Source: JAVVEW01 sp032251045 (GTDB lineage Bacteria > Pseudomonadota > Gammaproteobacteria > Methylococcales > Methylomonadaceae). From it: a DNA stretch of 18,689 nucleotides. The position numbers and the translations under genes were made by a program. The stretch covers positions 1-18,689 of the forward strand of contig JAVVEW010000047.1 in assembly GCA_032251045.1 (NCBI GenBank), in the 5' to 3' direction. Position 1 is the stretch's first letter, and every line of letters starts with the position of its first letter. Below are positions 6,587 to 14,442 of this stretch, piece after piece. The notes below the pieces were generated by a model. The model saw only the letters and a program-made list of their open reading frames with translations, had not been told where the DNA came from and did no database searches.

Positions 6587-8716
6587 ATGCCCATGTCCAG
6601 AAGTTTATCGCTGCTTTGTCTGATCGTTTGGCTGTTGACGGGCTGCGGCCCAATACCGGCCAACCATCCTTATCCAGATCGAGAGTGGCGCAGTAACACG
6701 CTGTATTCCTCGTTTTCCGAACGGCCCAAGCATCTGGACCCGGCGCGTGCCTACAGCGCCAATGAATATGTGTTCATCGCCCAGATTTACGAACCCCTGT
6801 TGCAATACCATTACCTGAAACGGCCTTACCAATTGACGCCGCTGACGGCTGAAAAAATGCCGGAAGTGGTCTACCGAGCAAAAGATTTAAGCATCTTACC
6901 GGACGCCACAGCCCCGGATGCGATTGCCTTTACCGACTATCTGATTTCGGTTAAACCGGGCATAGACTATCAACCGCATCCAGCGTTTGCCAAAACCGAA
7001 GTCGGTGATTTTCTTTATCACGATTTGTCAGATACAGCATTGGCCGGCATTGCCTCGTTGGCCGATTTCGAACACACCGGCACGCGTGAGCTGATTGCCG
7101 AGGACTATATTTTTCAGATCAAACGCCTGGCGCATGTAAAAACGCAATCGCCGATTGCCGAATTGATGAAAAATTACATCGAAGGTTTTGCCGAATTCCA
7201 ACAACAGACCGAAGCGCTGGACGCTATGGCCTTACGCGATTTGGCCATGACCGGCGTCGAAGCGCTGGATCGTTATCACTTGAGAATCCGAATCAAAGGC
7301 AAATATCCTCAGTTCAAATACTGGCTGGCGATGCCGTTTTTCGCGCCCATGCCCTGGGAAGCGGTCGCCTTTTACCAACAACCCGGCTTAAGCCAAAAAA
7401 ATATCGTGCTGGACTGGTACCCGATCGGCACAGGACCCTATCAGCTGACTGAAAACAATCCCAACCGGCGGATGATTTTAAGCCGCAACCCGAATTTTCA
7501 CGGCGAAGCGTATCCTTCGGAAGGCGAAGCCGGTGACCTTGAAGCCGGCCTTCTGGCCGATGCCGGCAAAGCCATGCCGTTCATAGACCGCGTGGTTTAC
7601 ACCCTGGAAAAAGAGACCATTCCTTATTGGAACAAGTTTTTACAAGGCTATTACGATGCCTCCGGCATTGCCGCCGACAGTTTCGATCAGGCGGTGCAGT
7701 TTTCCAGCACCGGTGAGCTGGGGTTGACTCAGGATATGCGTGATAAAGGCATTGCTTTACGTAAAGTGGTGGCGACTTCGATTTATTATGTGGGTTTTAA
7801 CATGCTCGATAAAGTGGTCGGCGGCAACGACGCTCATGCCCGCCTGCTGCGGCAGGCGATTGCCATCGCCATGGATTATGAAGAATTTATTTCAATTTTT
7901 CTCAATGGCCGGGGGCGGGCGGCGCAAGGACTTCTGCCGCCGGGCATTTTTGGCTATGTCGAAGGTCAGGATGGCATCAATCCTTATGTTTACGACTGGG
8001 TGGATAACCGGGCCAAGCGCAAATCTTTAACCGAAGCCAAGGCCTTACTGGCCAAAGCCGGTTACCCTGAGGGCATCGATCCTGATACCGGACAAGCTTT
8101 GATCTTGTACCTGGATACTCCGTCCACCAGCTCGGCCGACCGTCCACGGATGAACTGGTACCGCAAACAGCTCCAGAAACTGGGCATCAAACTGGTGATT
8201 CGCGGCACCGATTACAACCGCTTCCAGCAAAAAATGCGTTCCGGTAACACGCAGATTTTCATGTGGGGCTGGAACGCCGATTATCCCGACCCGGAAAACT
8301 TCTTTTTTCTGTTGTACGGACCTAACGGCAAAGTTGAACACGGCGGCGAAAATGCCGGCAATTATCAAAATAAGCAATTCGATCGTTTGTTTGAAAAAAT
8401 GCGGGTGATGGATAACAGCCCGGAGCGATTTCAGCTAATCCAGAAAATGCAGGCGCTGATCCGGCGCGACACACCCTGGATTTTCGGCTTGTTCCCGGAA
8501 GATTATCTGCTGGCCCATGCCTGGTACGGCAACATCAAAGCCAATCTGATGGCCAATAATCGGCTGAAATACCAGCGCATCGATCCTGAATTACGCGCCA
8601 CGCTGCGGCAACAATGGAATCAGCCAGCGCGCTGGCCGGCGCTGATTTTTGGTTTACTGGTGCTGGCCACGGCTTATGCCGCCTGGCGGCGTTATCTCAA
8701 GCAGCGGGAGCGGTAA
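6587..8716 (+). CDS. ABC importer binding protein, SBP family 5 lipoprotein with C-terminal membrane helix
   Basis: This 709-residue protein belongs to the extracellular solute-binding family 5 (peptide/nickel/opine type). An N-terminal signal ends in the lipobox LLTGC, so Cys20 is probably lipidated. Family features include SERPKHLDPARAYS near 43-56, IYEPLLQYHYL near 68-78, PIGTGPYQL near 280-288 and WGWNADYPDPENFFFLLYG about 130 residues before the C-terminus. It is longer than most family members (about 500-600). The last 27 residues form a hydrophobic helix (ALIFGLLVLATAYAAW) followed by RRYLKQRER, a probable transmembrane anchor with a cytoplasmic tail. The start is ATG 6587 or, less likely, 6593; both have weak ribosome sites. 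The first permease gene begins 3 bases after the stop. The solute is unknown. Confidence 0.88.
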   Translation: MPMSRSLSLLCLIVWLLTGCGPIPANHPYPDREWRSNTLYSSFSERPKHLDPARAYSANEYVFIAQIYEPLLQYHYLKRPYQLTPLTAEKMPEVVYRAKDLSILPDATAPDAIAFTDYLISVKPGIDYQPHPAFAKTEVGDFLYHDLSDTALAGIASLADFEHTGTRELIAEDYIFQIKRLAHVKTQSPIAELMKNYIEGFAEFQQQTEALDAMALRDLAMTGVEALDRYHLRIRIKGKYPQFKYWLAMPFFAPMPWEAVAFYQQPGLSQKNIVLDWYPIGTGPYQLTENNPNRRMILSRNPNFHGEAYPSEGEAGDLEAGLLADAGKAMPFIDRVVYTLEKETIPYWNKFLQGYYDASGIAADSFDQAVQFSSTGELGLTQDMRDKGIALRKVVATSIYYVGFNMLDKVVGGNDAHARLLRQAIAIAMDYEEFISIFLNGRGRAAQGLLPPGIFGYVEGQDGINPYVYDWVDNRAKRKSLTEAKALLAKAGYPEGIDPDTGQALILYLDTPSTSSADRPRMNWYRKQLQKLGIKLVIRGTDYNRFQQKMRSGNTQIFMWGWNADYPDPENFFFLLYGPNGKVEHGGENAGNYQNKQFDRLFEKMRVMDNSPERFQLIQKMQALIRRDTPWIFGLFPEDYLLAHAWYGNIKANLMANNRLKYQRIDPELRATLRQQWNQPARWPALIFGLLVLATAYAAWRRYLKQRER

Positions 8717-8719
8717 ATC

Positions 8720-9697
8720 ATGTTCAGTTATCTGCTTCGCCGTGCGCTCTACGCCCTGCCCCTGCTGTTAGGTGTCAATCTGCTGACTTTTCTGTTGTTT
8801 TTCGTACTCAACAGTCCCAGCGACATGGCCCGGATGCAGCTGGGCCAAAAGCATGTCACCGAACAGGCCATCGCCAACTGGAAACGCCAGCGCGGCTATG
8901 ATCTGCCACTGCTTTGGAACGGTGAGCAAAGCTTTCCAGAAAGCCTTAGCGAAACGATTTTCTTCCAGAAATCGGCCAGTTTGTTCTGGCTGGAATTCGG
9001 CATTTCCGATTCCGGGCGCAACATCGGCGCCGACATTAGCCAGCGCATGTGGCCCAGTCTGGCCTTGGCCTTGCCAACGCTGATCATCGGCTTGTCGGTC
9101 AATATCACCGTGGCCTTGTTGCTGGTCTGGTTTCGCGGCACCGGCGTGGAATGGGGCGGGCAAGTGCTGATGGTCGCTTTAATGTCAATTTCATCGCTGT
9201 TTTACATCATCGGCGGCCAGTTTCTATTCGGCAAAGTCTGGCAATGGGTACCGATTTCCGGCTTCGACAGCGGCCTTAACGCCTTCAAATTTGCCATTTT
9301 GCCGGTGCTGATCGGCGTGTTGTCGGGCTTGGGTTCCGGCGTGCGCTGGTACCGAACTTTGTTTCTGGAGGAAATCGGCAAGGATTATGTACGCACCGCC
9401 CGCGCCAAAGGCTTGAGTGAACTTCAGGTATTGTTCCGGCATGTGCTGGGCAATGCCCTGATTCCGATTCTGACCGGCGTGGTGGTGGTGTTGCCGCTAT
9501 TGTTCATGGGGAGTTTGATCATGGAATCGTTTTTTGCCATACCGGGGCTGGGCAGTTACACCATCGATGCCATCGCCGCCCAGGATTTCGCCATTGTCCG
9601 GGCCATGGTGTTTTTAGGTTCAGTGCTGTATATCATCGGTTTGCTGTTGACCGATATCGCCTACACACTGGTTGACCCCAGGGTCAGGTTGTCATGA
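8720..9697 (+). CDS. Peptide/nickel-type ABC permease, DppB/OppB/YejB class
   Basis: This 325-residue inner-membrane permease has the classic N-terminus of the class: MFSYLLRRALYALPLLLGVN running into a first helix (about 10-30). A long periplasmic segment (about 31-112) follows, then helices from about 113. The coupling loop reads YVRTARAKGLSELQVLFRHV at 223-242, then ALIPILTG. It ends in the typical TDIAYTLVDPRVR. GGGAGCGG upstream supports ATG 8720. Its TGA overlaps the next gene's ATG (ATGA), indicating translational coupling. The long first loop with LEFGISDSGRNIGADISQRM matches the class, in which this region faces the binding protein. Confidence 0.9.
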   Translation: MFSYLLRRALYALPLLLGVNLLTFLLFFVLNSPSDMARMQLGQKHVTEQAIANWKRQRGYDLPLLWNGEQSFPESLSETIFFQKSASLFWLEFGISDSGRNIGADISQRMWPSLALALPTLIIGLSVNITVALLLVWFRGTGVEWGGQVLMVALMSISSLFYIIGGQFLFGKVWQWVPISGFDSGLNAFKFAILPVLIGVLSGLGSGVRWYRTLFLEEIGKDYVRTARAKGLSELQVLFRHVLGNALIPILTGVVVVLPLLFMGSLIMESFFAIPGLGSYTIDAIAAQDFAIVRAMVFLGSVLYIIGLLLTDIAYTLVDPRVRLS

Positions 9698-11028
9698 TGG
9701 TGGGCTTATGGACCGATGCCTTGCTTTGGGGGTTGGTGCTGGTGATGGCGCTGGGTCTGGCCGCCGCACGTTCACGCCCGGAACTGAAGCGGCCGTTCGC
9801 CAAATTGGCTGAGCACCCCAGCGGCGTGGTGGCGCTGGCCGTGCTGTTGTTTTTTTTAAGTGTGGCGCTTTTGGATTCGGTGCATTACCAAAAATCCGGC
9901 GGTGAAGTGCTGAGCGTGCTGGACACTTTGCTGACGCCACTGCGTGATGGTCAAGAAAAAACCTATTCCGCGCCATTCGCCAGCCAGCTTTATAGCTCCG
10001 AATTCATGGAAACCGACACCGGTGAACCGGTCTGGGGTCGGCCAAGGCTCCAGCATGGCGGCGCGCATTTAAGCGATGAAGACCATCACATCCAAGATAT
10101 AGCCTTGAAACTGCTGGCCGCCTGTGGCCGTTATCTGGGTCTTTTGGCGATCATCGCCTTGTTTGTCTGGGTCAGCTGGCGCGGCTTGCAGCAGCGCTGG
10201 CGCGACTTACCGGCGCTGCGCTGGGCCACCTGGACTATCCTGGCGCAACTGGCGCTGGCGCTGGTGCTCTGGGATGTCTCGCATTATTACCATGTGCTGG
10301 GCACCGACATGGTTGGTGAGGACGTGCTGTATCAAACCGTCAAGAGCATCCGTACCGGTTGGGTAATCGGCGCCCTGACCACGCTGATCATGTTGCCGCT
10401 GGCCATTGGTTTCGGCATTTTGGCCGGTTTTTTCGGTGGTTGGGTCGATGATGTGATTCAGTACCTTTACACCACCCTGAACTCCATTCCCGGCGTGCTG
10501 CTGATTGCCGCCGCTATTTTGCTGGTGCAGGTACACATGGCCAATCATCCGGAAAACTACACCAGCCTGCAGGTGCGCGCCGACACCCGGCTGTTGTTTT
10601 TGTGTCTGATTCTGGGCGTGACCAGTTGGACCGGCTTGTGTCGGCTGCTGCGTGCGGAAACGTTGAAACTTCGGGAAATGGGCTATGTTCAGGCGGCGTT
10701 CGCGCTGGGCGTCAAGCCGTACCGGATTCTGCTGCGGCACATCCTGCCCAATGTCATGCATATCGTCATTATCAGCGTAGCGCTGGATTTCAGCGCCCTG
10801 GTGCTGGCCGAGGCGGTATTGTCTTATATCAACATCGGCGTGGATCCTGTGACCTACAGCTGGGGCAATATGATTAACGGCGCACGTCTGGAATTGGCGC
10901 GGGAACCTTTGGTCTGGTGGTCGCTGATGGCGGCGTTTTGTCTGATGTTCACTCTGGTGCTGGCGGCCAATCTGTTCGCCGACAGCGTGCGCCGCGCTTT
11001 CGACCCACGCGAGGCCGAGCATGGCTGA
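9694..11028 (+). CDS. Peptide/nickel-type ABC permease, DppC/OppC/YejE class, enlarged N-terminal half
   Basis: This 444-residue permease is the partner of the preceding gene. The C-terminal half is a normal DppC core: LGTDMVGEDV at about 202-211 (consensus LGTDxxGRDV, here Glu in place of Arg), helices from about 223, coupling loop YVQAAFALGVKPYRILLRHI at 331-350 and LPNVMHIVII. Typical DppC proteins are about 300 residues with one helix before the LGTD motif. Here about 200 residues precede it, with apparent helices near 8-24, 44-63, 147-163 and 180-195 and a polar segment of about 80 residues (64-143). A further polar insert (281-299) lies between core helices. Overlaps of 4 bases upstream and 8 bases downstream tie it into the operon. 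Confidence 0.88.
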   Translation: MMVGLWTDALLWGLVLVMALGLAAARSRPELKRPFAKLAEHPSGVVALAVLLFFLSVALLDSVHYQKSGGEVLSVLDTLLTPLRDGQEKTYSAPFASQLYSSEFMETDTGEPVWGRPRLQHGGAHLSDEDHHIQDIALKLLAACGRYLGLLAIIALFVWVSWRGLQQRWRDLPALRWATWTILAQLALALVLWDVSHYYHVLGTDMVGEDVLYQTVKSIRTGWVIGALTTLIMLPLAIGFGILAGFFGGWVDDVIQYLYTTLNSIPGVLLIAAAILLVQVHMANHPENYTSLQVRADTRLLFLCLILGVTSWTGLCRLLRAETLKLREMGYVQAAFALGVKPYRILLRHILPNVMHIVIISVALDFSALVLAEAVLSYINIGVDPVTYSWGNMINGARLELAREPLVWWSLMAAFCLMFTLVLAANLFADSVRRAFDPREAEHG

Positions 11029-12607
11029 ACCAATATTGACCATTGCCCAGCTTAAACTGACCTTTCCCGGCCAGCCGCCGGCAGTTGACGGTATTGATTT
11101 AACCGTCAACCCTGGCGAAACCCTGGCTCTGGTCGGCGAGTCCGGCTCGGGTAAATCGTTAACCGCGCTGTCGGTGATGCGATTGTTACCCCCGAACTGC
11201 CGTTTTGATGCCGGCCAGATAAAGCTTTCCGAAGAGACCTTGACCGACTTACCGGAAACCGCGCTCAACCGGTTGCGCGGCAAGCGCATGGCAATGATTT
11301 TCCAGGACCCCATGGCCTCACTCAACCCGGTACTGACCATCGGCAAACAAATCGCCGAAGTGCTGGCACTGCATACCGATTTAACAGGACAAGCACGCCG
11401 GCAACGGGTGTTGGAGCTGCTTAAGGCGGTGGAAATCCCTGAAGCCCAGCGGCGTATCGACAGTTACCCGCATGAATTGTCCGGCGGCCAGCAGCAACGG
11501 GTGATGATCGCCATGGCGCTGGCCGGCGAGCCGGAGTTACTGATTGCCGACGAGCCGACTACGGCGTTGGATGTCACCATTCAGGCACAGATTTTGGCGC
11601 TGTTGAAAGCTTTGCAGCAACGCACCGGCATGGCCTTGTGGCTGATCAGTCATGATCTGGCGCTGGTGGCCAGTATCGCCGACCGTATCGCGGTAATGCG
11701 TCAGGGCAAAATTGTCGAATCCGGTGCCGCACGAAGCGTGCTGGAAAACCCCCAGCATGACTATACCCGTATGCTGCTCGATGCTTTGCCGAAAGCCAAA
11801 CAGCAGACAGCTCAAGCCGACAACGACAGCCAACCGGTGCTGGCGGTCACCGGTTTAACCGTGACTTATCCGGTCAGAGGCGGAATTTTTCGGCGCGTAA
11901 TCAGGGAAATCGCTGCAGTTGATCATGTCAGCTTGTATCTTGAAACCGGTAAAACGCTGGCGTTGGTCGGTGAGTCGGGCTGCGGCAAAACCACCTTGGG
12001 TAAAGCCTTGCTGGGCCTTCTGCCGGTCAAAACCGGTGACATCCGGCTGGGTGGGGCCAAGGTCAGTGAACTGGACGAAAGCGAAAAACGCTGCCGAATG
12101 CAGATTGTGTTTCAGGATCCGTTTGCCGCGATGAATCCCAGGCTGTTGATTGGTGATGTGATCGCCGAAGGGCTTAAAGCGCTGAAGCCGGAATTGACCC
12201 GCGATCAAATCACCGATGCCGTACTGGCACTCCTGGAGCAGGTTGGCCTGAGCCCTGAGTCGGCACAGCGTTATCCGCACGAATTTTCCGGTGGTCAGCG
12301 GCAAAGAATCTGTATCGCCAGGGCCTTGGCGCTGAAACCCGAGCTGTTGATTCTGGATGAGCCGACCAGCGCCCTGGATGTTTCGGTGCAGGCGCAGATC
12401 ATCGCCTTGCTCAAAGCACTGCAACAAAGCCATAACTTAAGCTATTTGTTTATCACCCACGACTTGCCCTTGGTCGGTGAATTTGCCGACGACATTGCCG
12501 TGATGCAAGCCGGTAAAATTGTTGAAAGTGGCCCGGTGGCACAGGTTTTGGCCCGTCCTGAGCATCCTTATACCCGAAAATTGCTGGCTGCCGCGCCCAG
12601 GTTGTAA
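11021..12607 (+). CDS. Double-domain ABC importer ATPase (DppD-DppF fusion, YejF/GsiA class)
   Basis: This 528-residue cytoplasmic protein carries both nucleotide-binding domains of a peptide-type importer. Domain 1: Walker A GESGSGKS at 39-46, signature LSGGQ 153-157, Walker B LLIADEP 173-179, switch His211. Domain 2: Walker A GESGCGKT at 317-324, signature FSGGQ 422-426, Walker B LLILDEP 442-448, switch His480. Both domains end in the Opp/Dpp C-terminal extension (HDYTRMLLDALP near 247-258; HPYTRKLLAAAP near 515-526). All catalytic motifs are intact. It overlaps the previous gene by 8 bases and is the last gene of the operon. The single fused ATPase is the architecture of YejF (microcin C importer) and GsiA (glutathione), but this does not identify the substrate. 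Confidence 0.93.
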   Translation: MAEPILTIAQLKLTFPGQPPAVDGIDLTVNPGETLALVGESGSGKSLTALSVMRLLPPNCRFDAGQIKLSEETLTDLPETALNRLRGKRMAMIFQDPMASLNPVLTIGKQIAEVLALHTDLTGQARRQRVLELLKAVEIPEAQRRIDSYPHELSGGQQQRVMIAMALAGEPELLIADEPTTALDVTIQAQILALLKALQQRTGMALWLISHDLALVASIADRIAVMRQGKIVESGAARSVLENPQHDYTRMLLDALPKAKQQTAQADNDSQPVLAVTGLTVTYPVRGGIFRRVIREIAAVDHVSLYLETGKTLALVGESGCGKTTLGKALLGLLPVKTGDIRLGGAKVSELDESEKRCRMQIVFQDPFAAMNPRLLIGDVIAEGLKALKPELTRDQITDAVLALLEQVGLSPESAQRYPHEFSGGQRQRICIARALALKPELLILDEPTSALDVSVQAQIIALLKALQQSHNLSYLFITHDLPLVGEFADDIAVMQAGKIVESGPVAQVLARPEHPYTRKLLAAAPRL

Positions 12608-12623
12608 CACTGTTGACCTGAAT

Positions 12624-12696
12624 CCCCCTCAACCCCCTTTGCCAAAGGGGGGAGGGGGAGCAGGCCCCTTGTCAAAGGGGGAAGCTAGTAGAGCTG
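12624..12696 (+). repeat. Tandem pair of C-rich repeats (family A, copies 3 and 4)
   Basis: Two units follow each other: CCCCCTTT-GCC-AAAGGGGG (12633-12651), ending in GAGGGGGAGCAGG, and then CCCCTT-GTCA-AAGGGG (12665-12680), ending in GAAGCTAGTAGAGC. They start 16 bases after the ATPase stop and would form two consecutive G:C-rich hairpins at the 3' end of the importer transcript. They may reduce read-through or stabilise the message. No U-run follows, so a canonical terminator is not claimed. Confidence 0.65.
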
Positions 12697-12769
12697 ACAC
12701 GGATGTATTTACAGCATCCTGTGACGGATATCCCGATGCCGTAGTTGATCTACGCTGCGTATACTTGCG

Positions 12770-13618
12770 TCAATCATCATCCTGCCGTGGTTGTACGGCG
12801 GGAATTGGCAGCAAAGGAAAGTGATACTCACGCAAAATCGCGTTGATCTGCGCTTGGTTTGTTTCGATTAACCGGTTGAGTTGCTGCTGGCGCGCCTTGT
12901 CGCCGTAGCGGACCCCCATGGCGATGGAAAAATCAAATTTCATGCCCGGACTGGAAATCATCGGTAAAGCCTGATAGCTGCCTTCAGGACTTTGGTCGAG
13001 CACATGACCGGCTAAAGGCCCCCATAAAATGGCCATATCAATCAAGCCGGCACGCATATCTTCATCGATGCGCATGGCGATGTTATGTTCATGATCACCA
13101 GACATGGTTTGATAGGGAATGCCCTGATCTAACAAGCCCTGGCGTTGTAACCATTGTGTGCCAGGCCCCCGATCGAACATGGCGATTTTCAAACGATTTT
13201 GTCGTTTCAGGGGTAATTCGGCCAGTTGCCGAGGTTCATTAATATCATCCCAGCCACGATTTTGCGCGATCAGCAGCACATACGTGGAATGAAAATAAGG
13301 CTGGGTGGTTAAGGTTCGGTCGTAACCGGCCGGTACCCCCATGACCACATCGCAACGATAGGTATCGGTGTCGTCAATGGTCGCCATCAAGGTGTTACGA
13401 ATAAAGCCAATGCGTTCGGGAAACCAGGTATATGCTACGGTTTGTCCCAGTTTCTTGGCGAATAACTCGGCGATCTTATTTTCAAAGCCGGATTGTTCGC
13501 GGGTGGAATAGGGGGGATGCAAAGGGTCGGCGCATACCCGAAAAGTGTCTTGTTTTGGCCCGGCCCAAGCCGTATTCATTAAAGTCAGGCCTAGGGCAAG
13601 CGCGAAAAATTTCAGCAT
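12770..13618 (-). CDS. MxaJ/XoxJ-family periplasmic binding protein (quinoprotein dehydrogenase-associated)
   Basis: This 282-residue periplasmic protein has a cleavable signal peptide (about 1-19, NTAWA before GPKQ). It matches the binding-protein-like family linked to PQQ alcohol dehydrogenases (MxaJ/XoxJ). FRVCADPLHPPYS is at 26-38, GFENKIAELFAKKLG 44-58, ERIGFIRNTL 68-77, CDVVMGVPAGYDRTLTTQPY 89-108 and IDMAILWGPLAGHVL 193-207. Cys29 and Cys89 are family cysteines that could form a disulfide. The stretch before CDVVMG (ATIDDTDTYR) is a little longer than in the MxaJ sequences I recall. GGAGA 5 bases before the ATG supports the start. No XoxF, MxaF or cytochrome gene is in the window, so its partner lies elsewhere. 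A function as a transporter component is unlikely. Confidence 0.8.
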   Translation of the reverse strand: MLKFFALALGLTLMNTAWAGPKQDTFRVCADPLHPPYSTREQSGFENKIAELFAKKLGQTVAYTWFPERIGFIRNTLMATIDDTDTYRCDVVMGVPAGYDRTLTTQPYFHSTYVLLIAQNRGWDDINEPRQLAELPLKRQNRLKIAMFDRGPGTQWLQRQGLLDQGIPYQTMSGDHEHNIAMRIDEDMRAGLIDMAILWGPLAGHVLDQSPEGSYQALPMISSPGMKFDFSIAMGVRYGDKARQQQLNRLIETNQAQINAILREYHFPLLPIPAVQPRQDDD

Positions 13619-13673
13619 ACAGGTCTCCGTTGGGGAAAATCCCTTATTCTAGGGTTTGTTGGCCATTGGTGAA

Positions 13674-13692
13674 AGCTCCAGTCGCTGGAGCT
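13674..13692. promoter_or_regulatory. Exact 8-bp hairpin in a divergent intergenic region
   Basis: AGCTCCAG (13674-13681) and CTGGAGCT (13685-13692) are exact reverse complements around TCG. The element lies about 55 bases before the MxaJ/XoxJ-like start and 140 bases before the nitroreductase start, in the 213-base region where both must be initiated. No T-run follows on either strand, so an operator or 5'-leader hairpin is more plausible than a terminator. No convincing -35/-10 pair was found nearby. Confidence 0.4.
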
Positions 13693-13831
13693 GGCTAGTA
13701 TCAGGGTTGATCTACTCTCTCAGCATTTTAGCCTTTAGCATTGTGTTAATCTGCATCGTGGCGCCCTTATGGTGCTAAAACGCATAACATGCGCTTGAAA
13801 ATTTCATGCTATTCCTGACAGGAGAGAAACA

Positions 13832-14434
13832 ATGCAAGTACTCGACGCGATAACCCAACGCCGTGCGGTCAAGGTCTTTGACCCTGAGCATCGTATCAGT
13901 GATACCGAAACTGATGCCTTGATTGAATTAGCCATGTTGTCGCCGACGGCGTTCAATATTCAACATTGGCGTTTTCTGGTGGTTCGCGACGTTAAGTTGC
14001 GTCAACAATTGCGTGCCGCCGCCTGGGATCAGGCGCAGGTGACGGACGCTTCGCTGTTGGTTGTGTTATGTGCCGATTGCATGGCCTGGAACAAGGAGCC
14101 TGAGCGTTATTGGTTTAATGCGCCGCAGCCGGTGCGCGATTTTCTGTTACCGGCCATAGCGGGATATTACAACGGCAAGGCGCAAACCCAGCGGGATGAG
14201 GCCATGCGTTCTTGTGGTATCGCCGCACAAACCCTGATGCTGGCAGCTAAGGCCAAAGGTTATGACTCATGTCCGATGGACGGTTTTGATTTTGACCGAG
14301 TCGGACAACTCATCGCATTACCTGAAGATCATTTGATTGCCATGTTTATTGCCATTGGCAAAGCCTTGGAACCGGCCCGACCTCGTGGCGGCCAGTTACC
14401 TATTGACGCAGTGCGCTGTTTCGACCGCTTTTAG
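13832..14434 (+). CDS. Nitroreductase-family FMN oxidoreductase
   Basis: This 200-residue protein has the fold and length of the small nitroreductase family, FMN-dependent homodimers that use NAD(P)H. The FMN phosphate-binding start QRRAVKVFD is at 9-17. SPTAFNIQHWRFLVV at 37-51 corresponds to the SPSxxNxQPWxF flavin motif, with an unusual His-Trp in place of Pro-Trp. The C-terminal block GIAAQTLMLAAKAKGYDSCP at about 129-148 is the second conserved region. AGGAGAG sits 7 bases before the ATG. It stands alone, divergent from the MxaJ/XoxJ-like gene. Its stop is 8 bases from the convergent yigZ stop. The physiological substrate cannot be inferred. Confidence 0.88.
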   Translation: MQVLDAITQRRAVKVFDPEHRISDTETDALIELAMLSPTAFNIQHWRFLVVRDVKLRQQLRAAAWDQAQVTDASLLVVLCADCMAWNKEPERYWFNAPQPVRDFLLPAIAGYYNGKAQTQRDEAMRSCGIAAQTLMLAAKAKGYDSCPMDGFDFDRVGQLIALPEDHLIAMFIAIGKALEPARPRGGQLPIDAVRCFDRF

Positions 14435-14442
14435 CCTGTCTG

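Noticed and set aside
10207..11346. Long open frame of 379 codons on the minus strand
   Set aside because: It is antisense to the DppC-type permease and ATPase genes, is rich in Gln, His and Arg as expected for an antisense shadow, and has no recognisable domain.
12624..12696. Could the tandem C-rich units be a CRISPR remnant or a rho-independent terminator?
   Set aside because: There are only two units with no unique spacers, and no U-run follows the stems; a dispersed repeat fits better.
12519..12824. Open frame of 101 codons across the end of the importer operon
   Set aside because: It is the shadow of the ATPase gene and then tandem C-rich repeats, and it runs antisense into the MxaJ/XoxJ-like gene.
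13741..13813. Possible promoter for the nitroreductase gene (TTGTGT or TTGAAA with nearby AT-rich hexamers)
   Set aside because: No pair has both acceptable hexamers and a 16-18 base spacing.
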